In this document: positions 55,391 to 63,118 of the stretch, piece by piece
Layout of the letters: the number at the start of each line of letters is the position of its first letter
Numbering within the stretch: the first letter of the stretch is position 1
DNA from: Flavobacterium galactosidilyticum
Lineage (GTDB): Bacteria; Bacteroidota; Bacteroidia; Flavobacteriales; Flavobacteriaceae
Direction: 5' to 3'
Assembly (NCBI RefSeq): GCF_020911945.1
Contig: NZ_CP087135.1
Span: 3,321,501 to 3,385,500 of the forward strand
Length of the DNA: 64,000 nucleotides
The notes under the pieces: model-generated
Databases searched by the model: none
What the model saw: the letters and a program-made list of their open reading frames with translations, nothing else
Told to the model about the DNA's origin: nothing
Position numbers and translations under genes: made by a program

Positions 55391-58300
55391 ATGAAACACA
55401 AAATAATTCTTTACTTAATCCTGATGGGGTCCTTCTTTTCAATATCGGCCCAAAATATAGGAATCAAAGGAGTAGTAACTTCTTCAGATGATGGGATGAC
55501 TCTTCCAGGAGCATCAGTACTGGTATCAGGTACAAATATAGGGACATCTACAGATATTGACGGTCAGTTTACAATTAATAATGTAGATAAAAATGCAACA
55601 TTAATATTTAGTTATACAGGTTATGCTACACAAACTATTAAGCTTAATGGACAAACAACTTTAAATGTTTCATTGAAATCAGAGTCTCTTAAATTAGATG
55701 ATGTTGTTGTAACTGGTTACTCTAGAGAGAAAAAAGCCGATTTAACGGGAGCGGTAACTATCGTGGATTTGAAACCCATAGAAGGACAAAGTATGAGCTC
55801 TGGTAATGCTATGCAAGCACTCCAAGGGAGAGTTGCTGGTTTAGCAATTGAAAAATCAGGAGATCCAAGTGGTGCAAATAGCAAAATTTTGATTAGAGGT
55901 GTAAGTACCTTGGGGAATACCGATCCTTTGTATGTGATTGACGGGGTTCCTACTGTTAGGCCAGAGGTATTTGCGAGCTTAAGTCCTAGTGTAATCGAAT
56001 CCGTTCAAGTTTTGAAAGATGCTTCGGCTTCTTCTATTTACGGTTCTCGAGCAGCTAATGGAGTTATTATTGTAACCACAAAAAATAGAGCTAAAGGGGA
56101 TGTTACTGCGGTTTCATTTAGTACTAACGTTTCAGTCCTTTCTGAAAAGAAACAACGCTATAAAATGCTTAATGCTATAGAAAGAGGTAAAGTATTATGG
56201 CAAGCATCTGTAAATGATGGTGCTGATCCAGCCGGTGGATATGGCGAAATTTATAATTTTGATTGGAATAATAATTTTGCTAATCCAGTCTTAAACAGCG
56301 TAAGCGTAAAACCATTTGTAGGAGGTGATAAGAACGTGCCTGTAGGTGATACTGATTGGCAAGATACAGTATATCAAACAGGATTACTTATAAATAATGA
56401 CTTGTCTGTTTCTGGAGGATCTGAAAAAGCAAATGCAGTTTTAAATCTTGGATATCTGGATAATTCAGGGATGCTAAAATATACTAACTATGACAGATAT
56501 TCTGCTAGACTTAATGCTAATTTTAAATTGTTTAATGACAAAGTAAGATTTGGAGTTAACTCTCAATTTACACAATCTGACGAAAGAAGCGCAGCTAATG
56601 ATGTAGGTAGTGCGCCAACGCCAGGATTAGCAATATCTATTGCTCCTACTATTCCTGTTTATACTAATACTGGAGGGTATGGTGGTCCTATTGGATCTGG
56701 ATATTCAGATAGAAACAATCCATTGTTGATGCAATATCTAAATAGATGGGATAATTCTAGAAAAATATCTTTATATGGTAATGTATTCACTGAAATTGAT
56801 ATCGTAAAAGGATTGGTTTTTAGAAACAGTATTGGTATGGACTTTAATGATTTTAAACGCAAAGACATTGAACCAACGGTAAATAATGGGTTTATTACTA
56901 GAAATGTAAATAGTTTGACCTTAGACACTAATAAATACTCAAGTTTAACCATTTCAAACACTTTGAATTATAATTTAAAAATTTCGGATCATAAGATTGG
57001 AATTCTTATTGGAACTGAATCAATTAAAACAGATTTCAATTCATTGTTTGCTCGTGCAGAAGGATTTGCAGTAGAATCAGAATCATATTTTACACTTGCA
57101 GCAGCAACTGGTGCAAGAACTAATAATGGAATAACAACCGGAAGTCGATTGCTTTCCCAATTCGGAAAATTTAATTATGCTTTTTCAGATCGTTATTTAG
57201 CTTCATTCACCATTCGTAGAGATGGATCTTCAAGATTTGGTCAAGATAATAGATATGGTATTTTTCCAGCAGTAACTGCAGGATGGAGAATTAACAATGA
57301 AAAATTCCTTAAAAATGTTTCGGCAGTTTCAAACTTGAAATTACGTGCTGGTTACGGAGAGGTGGGGAATCAATCTATTGGTGATAATGCTCGCTTTGGT
57401 TTGTTTGAAACGAGATATGGTCCTAATCAAAATGTATATTTCCCTGATTTTTTTAATGTTTATTATAATGTGGGTACAGCCTACGATTTGAATGGTGCTA
57501 ATACTGGAAATTTACCTTCTGGTTTTGTGTCTACACAAGGCGTAAATTCAGGATTAAAATGGGAAACGACGAAGGAGTATAATGTAGGTTTAGATTTTGG
57601 TTTCTTGGGAAATAAATTGTCAGGTTCATTTGATTATTTCTCTAGAAAAACCGAAGGTATCTTGATTGTACCACCTGTGGCATCTGCTGTGGGCGAAGGA
57701 CAACAACGTTCTGTAAACGGTGCTAATACTGCTAACAGAGGATGGGAACTTAGCGTAGGTTATGGCGAAACCTTGGATAACGGCTTGACTTTTAATGTGA
57801 CTACTAATTTTGGTGCGACAAAGAATAAAATAACTGAATTACCAGAAGAGGTGCGAGCTGCCTATCCTGGGACAGCGGCTAATTCAATTGTAGGGCATTC
57901 ACAGTTTGAGGTTTTTGGATACAAAACTGATGGTTTGTTTCAAAGTCAAGCTGACATAGATTCACATGCTACACAAGTGGCAGCCAGATTAGGAGGAATT
58001 AAATATATTGACCTTGATGGTAATGGTGTGATAAATTCTGAAGATAGAACTTTCATTGGAAGCACATTGCCAAAATTAGAATATGGAATCAACATTAGTT
58101 TAGGGTATAAAGATTTTGATTTTTCTGTCTTTGGATCCGGTGTAACAGGTCGTATTGGACAAGATCCATATATCTTTTGGAATAATTTTGTTCAAGGTAG
58201 AGAAAATGCGGGACCTGGAACCTTGAATGCTTGGACACCTACGAATACAAACACAGATGTTCCTTCCCTTTCTTTGGCTAATAATGACAATCAAGCATCC

Positions 58301-58540
58301 GATTATTTTTTCAGAAACAACTCGTATTTCAAAGTTAGAAACATGCAACTTGGATATACACTTTCTGAGAAATTAGTAGAAAAAACAGGATTCATAACAA
58401 ATTGTAGGGTTTATGCACAGGGAGAAAATTTATTTTGGTTTACACCAAAAGGATATATCGGTCAAGACCCAGAACGCACAGATGTAAATAGAATACCAGT
58501 TCCAACTACATATTCATTAGGTTTAAACATTAATTTTTAA
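55391..58540 (+). CDS. SusC/RagA family TonB-linked outer-membrane protein
   Basis: This protein of 1049 residues has a signal peptide (cleavage near SISAQNIG), a CarboxypepD_reg-like domain with GVVTSSDDGMTLPGASVLVS, and a TonB-box-like segment KLDDVVVTGYSREKK. The plug is of the SusC type: LQGRVAGLAIEKSGDPSGAN, VLIRGVSTLGN-like and DPLYVIDGVP, then VLKDASASSIYGSRAANGVI. A 22-strand barrel ends YSLGLNINF. With SusD it forms the pedal-bin importer of oligosaccharides. Its gene is nine bases upstream of the susD gene. Confidence 0.96.
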   Translation: MKHKIILYLILMGSFFSISAQNIGIKGVVTSSDDGMTLPGASVLVSGTNIGTSTDIDGQFTINNVDKNATLIFSYTGYATQTIKLNGQTTLNVSLKSESLKLDDVVVTGYSREKKADLTGAVTIVDLKPIEGQSMSSGNAMQALQGRVAGLAIEKSGDPSGANSKILIRGVSTLGNTDPLYVIDGVPTVRPEVFASLSPSVIESVQVLKDASASSIYGSRAANGVIIVTTKNRAKGDVTAVSFSTNVSVLSEKKQRYKMLNAIERGKVLWQASVNDGADPAGGYGEIYNFDWNNNFANPVLNSVSVKPFVGGDKNVPVGDTDWQDTVYQTGLLINNDLSVSGGSEKANAVLNLGYLDNSGMLKYTNYDRYSARLNANFKLFNDKVRFGVNSQFTQSDERSAANDVGSAPTPGLAISIAPTIPVYTNTGGYGGPIGSGYSDRNNPLLMQYLNRWDNSRKISLYGNVFTEIDIVKGLVFRNSIGMDFNDFKRKDIEPTVNNGFITRNVNSLTLDTNKYSSLTISNTLNYNLKISDHKIGILIGTESIKTDFNSLFARAEGFAVESESYFTLAAATGARTNNGITTGSRLLSQFGKFNYAFSDRYLASFTIRRDGSSRFGQDNRYGIFPAVTAGWRINNEKFLKNVSAVSNLKLRAGYGEVGNQSIGDNARFGLFETRYGPNQNVYFPDFFNVYYNVGTAYDLNGANTGNLPSGFVSTQGVNSGLKWETTKEYNVGLDFGFLGNKLSGSFDYFSRKTEGILIVPPVASAVGEGQQRSVNGANTANRGWELSVGYGETLDNGLTFNVTTNFGATKNKITELPEEVRAAYPGTAANSIVGHSQFEVFGYKTDGLFQSQADIDSHATQVAARLGGIKYIDLDGNGVINSEDRTFIGSTLPKLEYGINISLGYKDFDFSVFGSGVTGRIGQDPYIFWNNFVQGRENAGPGTLNAWTPTNTNTDVPSLSLANNDNQASDYFFRNNSYFKVRNMQLGYTLSEKLVEKTGFITNCRVYAQGENLFWFTPKGYIGQDPERTDVNRIPVPTTYSLGLNINF

Positions 58541-58549
58541 GCAATTATC

Positions 58550-60292
58550 ATGAAGAAATATAATAAAATAGTTATTAGCTGTCTGTCAATCTTGTTTTTG
58601 GCATCATGTAGCTCCGATTTTTTAGATTATGAACCAACAGGAGTCTTGACTTCAGAAAGTGTTGCAACAGCAGAAAATGCTGATGCTCTTGTTACTGCTG
58701 CTTATGCTGCAATAGGAAATGACGAAATGATAGGGCCAATAACCAACCAATGGGTTTATGGAAGCGTGCGTTCTGATGATGCTTACAAAGGCGGTGGTGG
58801 TCGTGGCGATGTAGATGTAATTGATCGTTACGAACAATACAATACAACTATTGCTGACTATGGAGATTTTATGTTGCCTAGAACTTGGACAAATCATTAC
58901 AAGGCCATTTCAAGAGCTAATTTTGCTTTGTCTGTTATTAATGGATTGACAGAAGCGGAATTTCCAAAAAAGAAAATAAGACAAGCAGAATTACGTTTTT
59001 TAAGAGCACACTCGCATTTTATGTTGAAATTAATATTTAATAAAGTTCCATATATAACAGAAGATTTATCTAAGGAGCAAATATTAAAGACATCTAATGA
59101 TTTGACAAGTGATGAATTATGGAATAAAATAGCGGAGGATTTCCTTTTTGCCTTTAATAATTTAGAACAAACGCAAGAGCAAGTGGGTAGAGCTGATAAG
59201 AATGCGGCGGCGGCCTATTTAGCAAAACTAAGATTGTACCAAGCGTATCAGCAAAACGATAAACATCAAGTAACTAGCATAAATCCAGCAAGATTACAAG
59301 AAGTGATTAATTATGCCGATGCGGTTACAGGTGGTTTAGAAACTGATTATGCAAAAAACTTCTTGGATGGAAATGATAATGGACAAGAATCTATTTGGGC
59401 TGTTCAGTTTTCTATCAATGATGGTACAAATACAGGAAGAGTAAGTTTTGTAACTGGATTAAACTCTCCCCATGGAACTTCTCTTTATGGATGTTGTGGT
59501 TTTCACTTAGCGAGCCAAAATATGGTGAATGCTTTTAAAACAGATGCTAACGGATTGCCATTATTAGAAACGTTTAATGATTCAGATATTTTTAAAACAA
59601 TTGATGCAAATGGTAATGCTCCGCTAACGGCTGGAGTAACTCTTGATCCGCGAATTGATCATACAGTAGGTGTTCCTGGAAGACCATTTAAATACAAAAA
59701 TACCTTGAAAAACGCGGGTGATATGGTTTACAAGTTCAGTTGGGCTAGAGATCCAGGTGTTTATGGTTTTTTTGGAAATATGAAAGAACAACAATCGCCT
59801 GACTGCTCTTGTTATGTAAAAAACGGACCATTTATTGGAACGTCTAAAAATGTTGATTTCATTAGATATGCAGATGTCTTATTATTTAAAGCCGAAGCTT
59901 TAATTCAATTGAACCGTCACAATGAAGCTTTACCTCTTATCAATCTTGTAAGAGCGAGAGCTGCAGCTAGTAAATCAATGCCATTAGCAGCAGGTGCATC
60001 AGATGTTTATAAAATTTCTCCATACTTGGCTTTTCCATCAAAAGATTATGCAATGAAAGCATTGATGTTTGAAAGAAGATTAGAGTTTGGTATGGAAGGT
60101 CCTCGATTTTTTGACCTTGTAAGATGGGGAATCGCTGAACCCGTATTGAATGCTTATCTTACTGAAGAAAAAACAAAAAGAGACTTTCTTGCAAATGCCA
60201 AGTTTACAGCGGGGCGAGATGAATATTACCCAATACCACAAAGAGAAATTAATTTTACGGCTGGATTATACAAACAAAATCCAGGTTATTAA
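58550..60292 (+). CDS. SusD/RagB family starch-binding-like outer-membrane lipoprotein
   Basis: This 580-residue surface lipoprotein has a lipobox LASC (Cys20) followed by SSDFLDYEPTG, the usual SusD start. TPR-like helices include RQAELRFLRAHSHFMLKLIF and the C-terminal block MKALMFERRLEFGMEGPRFF with DLVRWG. The end motif YYPIPQREINFTAGLYKQNP is diagnostic. It is the lid of the SusC transporter and binds the glycan, here probably fructan. A strong hairpin separates it from the kinase gene. Confidence 0.95.
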   Translation: MKKYNKIVISCLSILFLASCSSDFLDYEPTGVLTSESVATAENADALVTAAYAAIGNDEMIGPITNQWVYGSVRSDDAYKGGGGRGDVDVIDRYEQYNTTIADYGDFMLPRTWTNHYKAISRANFALSVINGLTEAEFPKKKIRQAELRFLRAHSHFMLKLIFNKVPYITEDLSKEQILKTSNDLTSDELWNKIAEDFLFAFNNLEQTQEQVGRADKNAAAAYLAKLRLYQAYQQNDKHQVTSINPARLQEVINYADAVTGGLETDYAKNFLDGNDNGQESIWAVQFSINDGTNTGRVSFVTGLNSPHGTSLYGCCGFHLASQNMVNAFKTDANGLPLLETFNDSDIFKTIDANGNAPLTAGVTLDPRIDHTVGVPGRPFKYKNTLKNAGDMVYKFSWARDPGVYGFFGNMKEQQSPDCSCYVKNGPFIGTSKNVDFIRYADVLLFKAEALIQLNRHNEALPLINLVRARAAASKSMPLAAGASDVYKISPYLAFPSKDYAMKALMFERRLEFGMEGPRFFDLVRWGIAEPVLNAYLTEEKTKRDFLANAKFTAGRDEYYPIPQREINFTAGLYKQNPGY

Positions 60293-60327
60293 GAATAAAA
60301 TTATTTTTTGGTTATTAATTTAATACT

Positions 60328-60371
60328 GTTAAAGGCAAGGTTTATTCTTGCCTTTAACTTATATTTTTTTT
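60328..60371 (+). terminator. Terminator after susD
   Basis: GTTAAAGGCAAG (60328-60339) and CTTGCCTTTAAC (60347-60358) form a perfect 12-bp stem with a 7-base loop and a T-rich tail. It stands between the transport operon and the kinase gene. Confidence 0.85.
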
Positions 60372-60420
60372 ATTGAATAGGTCGTTATTATACTTATTCT
60401 TAATTTTAATAAATTTTACT

Positions 60421-61338
60421 ATGAAGAAAAAGAACGCTTTAAGTGCAGTATGTTATGGGGAAGTGCTATGGGATATTTTCCCAACTCATAAGAAAATTGG
60501 AGGAGCTCCATTAAATGTCGCTTTGCGAATGAATTCTATGGGAGTTAAAACGAACATGATAAGTCGCGTTGGGGTGGATGAAAATGGAGAAGGTATTTTA
60601 TCATATCTAAACGATCATGAAATTTCTACTGATCTAATTCAATTAACAAACGAATATAAAACAGGCGCAGTCCATGTGATGATAAATGAAAAGGGAAATG
60701 CTTCCTATGATATCGCATATCCATCTGCTTGGGACAAAATTGAAAAAACAGAAAGAACGGTTGAATTGATTACCGAAGCAGATGTTTTTGTTTTTGGAAG
60801 TTTAGCATCCAGAGATGAAGGATCTCGTGAAACTTTATTTTCTCTTTTGGACAAGGCACAATATAAAGTCTTGGATGCAAATCTGAGACCTCCATACTAT
60901 ACAACAGAGGTAATTAACTCATTAATGCTAAAAGCTGACTTTATAAAGTTGAATGATGAGGAATTGCGCGAAATAAGTAGAGAACTGGATTCGCCCTATA
61001 ACTCGTTTGAACAAAATATTAAATTCATTGCCGAAAAAACAAATACAAAACAGCTTTGTGTCACTAAAGGAGAATTTGGAGCTGTTCTATATTATAATGG
61101 TAAATTTTATTACAATAGTGGATATTTTATAAAAGTGGTAGATACTGTGGGTGCTGGAGATTCTTTCTTGGCCTCACTCCTATTGCGCTTGCTTAGAGGT
61201 AAATCTCCACAAAAGGCATTGAATTATGCATGTGCGGTAGGAGCTTTAGTAGCTGGCCAGGAAGGAGCTAATCCTAAAATTTCTGAAAAAGAAATTAAAA
61301 AGTTCATGATGCTTGATAAAAGCAAAATCGAAAAATAG
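60421..61338 (+). CDS. PfkB family carbohydrate kinase (probable fructokinase)
   Basis: This protein of 305 residues begins MKKKNALSAVCYGEVLWDIF at the ATG at 60421. An upstream TTG at 60373 would add an unlikely 16-residue hydrophobic lead and lies right behind the terminator. PfkB motifs: KIGGAPLNVALRMNSMGVKT (substrate binding), a Gly-Val-Asp-Glu stretch, and the ATP site DTVGAGDSFLASLL with the catalytic Asp. It phosphorylates imported fructose to fructose-6-phosphate, closing the pathway. It corresponds to BT1757 in the B. thetaiotaomicron locus. Confidence 0.92.
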   Translation: MKKKNALSAVCYGEVLWDIFPTHKKIGGAPLNVALRMNSMGVKTNMISRVGVDENGEGILSYLNDHEISTDLIQLTNEYKTGAVHVMINEKGNASYDIAYPSAWDKIEKTERTVELITEADVFVFGSLASRDEGSRETLFSLLDKAQYKVLDANLRPPYYTTEVINSLMLKADFIKLNDEELREISRELDSPYNSFEQNIKFIAEKTNTKQLCVTKGEFGAVLYYNGKFYYNSGYFIKVVDTVGAGDSFLASLLLRLLRGKSPQKALNYACAVGALVAGQEGANPKISEKEIKKFMMLDKSKIEK

Positions 61339-61430
61339 GATTCTATTATTTTAAAATTCACAATCCATCTAGACTACACTTAACTATCTAATTTTCATTA
61401 TATATATAGCCAACTGAAATTCGAATTTTA

Positions 61431-61522
61431 ATAACCATGAGGTCACGGGTTCAACTTCTGTCTTAGAGACAAAAACAAACCCTTAAAAAACAACTATTTA
61501 AGGGTTATTTATTGGAATAAAA
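61431..61522 (+). repeat. Right copy of the 92-bp direct repeat: decayed tRNA-Met 3' half and terminator
   Basis: This copy starts inside the anticodon loop (ATAACC), has most of the T arm (GGTCACGGGTTCAACT), a ruined acceptor strand (AGAG for CGCT) and the tRNA terminator with its stem still able to pair (ACCCTTAAA with TTTAAGGGT). It matches 47110-47201 at 80 of 92 bases with no gaps. There is no 5' half of a tRNA, so it cannot be a functional gene. It is what remains at the far end of an element inserted in the tRNA. Confidence 0.85.
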
Positions 61523-61675
61523 CTTCTTGATTTTCCATTTTCTTTTTCTTCAGTGAGAAAGATTTTAAATCATTATTAAATTTAGAAATTAAATAGACAT
61601 ATTTAGCCATCTCAACTAGGTTAAACCCATAAATTAATTATGGTATTTTTAAAAATTACCTCCATTTTTGAACAT

Positions 61676-61722
61676 AAAAAAAGAGACGTACCTGATTTTT
61701 AAAATTTCATTTACGTCTCTTT
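61676..61722 (-). terminator. Terminator of the small minus-strand gene
   Basis: AAAGAGACGTA and TACGTCTCTTT (61680-61690, 61712-61722) form a perfect 11-bp stem, with a run of T on the minus strand. It lies about 40 bases past the stop of the 71-codon frame. Confidence 0.75.
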
Positions 61723-61762
61723 ATAGTATTACGATACTATTTTAACCAAATCTTTTAATGTC

Positions 61763-61978
61763 TTATGCTCCTTTTTCAATCGAAGTTAAAATTTTAGTAT
61801 CTATATAAAATTCCTCCAAAACACCTTCAGAAGCGGGTGAGAATGATACTTTAGTATCAACTCCCATAGCCTGACTTATCCATGACAGATAGGTTTTTGT
61901 TAGACTTTTTAAACTCAAATCACTTTTAATATTAGCTCCTTTACGGAAATGAGTAAACGCTTTACAGTGATCATTCAT
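61763..61978 (-). CDS. Small unrecognised protein, possibly a fragment of a decayed gene
   Basis: This 71-codon frame reads MNDHCKAFTHFRKGANIKSD at its start and SASEGVLEEFYIDTK-like sequence near its end (exactly SPASEGVLEEFYIDTKILTS). I do not recognise the family. A good terminator follows it, which supports real transcription. Directly upstream on the same strand, in another frame, lies protein-like sequence GYDAKIGTDDHLLFPERK (about 62047-61994) that runs into a stop, so the gene may be the C-terminal part of a longer, frameshifted gene. It stands just outside the right border repeat. Confidence 0.45.
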   Translation of the reverse strand: MNDHCKAFTHFRKGANIKSDLSLKSLTKTYLSWISQAMGVDTKVSFSPASEGVLEEFYIDTKILTSIEKGA

Positions 61979-62060
61979 AAATGTTTTATATTCACTTTTC
62001 GTTCTGGAAATAATAGGTGATCATCCGTTCCAATTTTCGCATCATATCCCATTCCTTGTG

Positions 62061-62088
62061 AAAAATTTAAAAATTTAAAAATTTAAAA
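62061..62088. repeat. Short tandem repeat, AAAAATTT three times
   Basis: Three adjacent copies of the 8-base unit AAAAATTT followed by AAAA lie upstream of the small minus-strand gene. Slippage in such tracts is common, and no function is evident. Confidence 0.6.
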
Positions 62089-62204
62089 CCTGATTAGGCT
62101 CTCATTTATCACAGCTGATGTCAATTTCATTATTTAGAGAGGCATTTAAGCCTTCATTTGGTTCAAAATATTTAAAAAATTTTATCTAGTTAAGATCCAA
62201 ATAC

Positions 62205-63113
62205 TTATTCGTTAATTGTAACAGTTAAATAATCGATTTCTTTAGCTATGATTTCCATTTTTTTTAGATCGGTCAATTTACTAAACGTTAGTTTTTCCAT
62301 TTCAAAATCACGCAAAACCTGTTCATCAACACGTTCTCCAATCTTTTTCACTAATGCAGATGCATTGGTATAGCATTCCACATTTGTGTCTACAAATTGC
62401 AAATAAAACAAGGCCTTATTGTAGTCTTTTTGAACTTCTGCAGCGTGAGCTTTTTGAACAAACTTACGACAATTTTCTTCTTTCGAGTCTAAAAAAATCT
62501 TAGTGATAATTCCTTCTGCTTCTTTAAAACAACTAACCATTTCTGGAACATATCTCAGGTAATCAAATGCTTTTGCATATTCTTGTCGATCAATATTTAC
62601 CTTTACAGTTTTCAAAATAACATTACAATTACTTTGATAAAAAGACAAGATGCTAGAATTACTCTGGTCAATAAATGTTTTAATTTTCAGGTCATCCTTT
62701 AATGACACTAATGCTTTAGAAATAGCACTTGTTGCATCATCTGCCGTTATGGTAAATACCTTTTTAAACTTGTTAAACACATGATCGTCTTCTCGTCCTT
62801 GTGCGCTCAAACCTATTTCGAGTTTTATAACTTTTACAACCTGAACTTCTCCTGCAGTCTTTTCGCTAAGAATACTAATTGTTGGCACTATAACGAAAGG
62901 ACTCTGATTTGAAAAAATATTATTAGAAGTATAAGTGTCCTTCACAATTGCAATCAAATTTTCATATTGACCATTGCTCGCTACTTGTTTACCTTCGGGC
63001 TGAACAAATGTATAATTTGCTTTGTAATTCTGAGTTTGTCCGAATCCAGAAAACTGATAAAACAAACAAACCAGTAGGCACAGGAATGCCTTTTTATTTC
63101 CTTTAAATTTCAT
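62205..63113 (-). CDS. Secreted protein with a duplicated Cys-containing helical repeat
   Basis: This protein of 302 residues has a signal peptide (cleavage near SGFGQTQN, residue 26). Residues 28-145 look like a beta-rich domain. Two similar 38-residue segments follow at 162-199 and 214-251. Each runs from Asn-Cys through a Tyr-x-Lys-Ala-x-x-Tyr-Leu core to Cys-x-x-x-Ala (EYAKAFDYLRYVP and DYNKALFYLQFVD). The Cys pairs suggest disulphides in the periplasm. No family is recognised. It lies five bases downstream of the DUF6175-like gene, so they form one operon. Confidence 0.75.
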   Translation of the reverse strand: MKFKGNKKAFLCLLVCLFYQFSGFGQTQNYKANYTFVQPEGKQVASNGQYENLIAIVKDTYTSNNIFSNQSPFVIVPTISILSEKTAGEVQVVKVIKLEIGLSAQGREDDHVFNKFKKVFTITADDATSAISKALVSLKDDLKIKTFIDQSNSSILSFYQSNCNVILKTVKVNIDRQEYAKAFDYLRYVPEMVSCFKEAEGIITKIFLDSKEENCRKFVQKAHAAEVQKDYNKALFYLQFVDTNVECYTNASALVKKIGERVDEQVLRDFEMEKLTFSKLTDLKKMEIIAKEIDYLTVTINE

Positions 63114-63118
63114 AAAAA

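Larger units (their letters stand above)
61339..61762. other. Island right border: attachment-site copy and AT-rich DNA
   Basis: No gene is supported in these 424 bases. The first 92 bases are plain AT-rich DNA. The decayed repeat of tRNA-Met occupies 61431-61522, and the minus-strand terminator at 61676-61722 ends the region. Just after it, ATAGTAT and ATACTAT (61723-61740) form a small second hairpin. Confidence 0.6.

Noticed and set aside
61431..61475. A second tRNA gene
   Set aside because: Only the part from the anticodon loop onward is present. The 5' acceptor strand and D arm are absent and the 3' acceptor strand is mutated, so no cloverleaf can form.
61723..61740. ATAGTAT/ATACTAT palindrome as an operator
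   Set aside because: It lies downstream of the small minus-strand gene, next to its terminator, where an operator is not expected; AT-rich palindromes of this size arise by chance.
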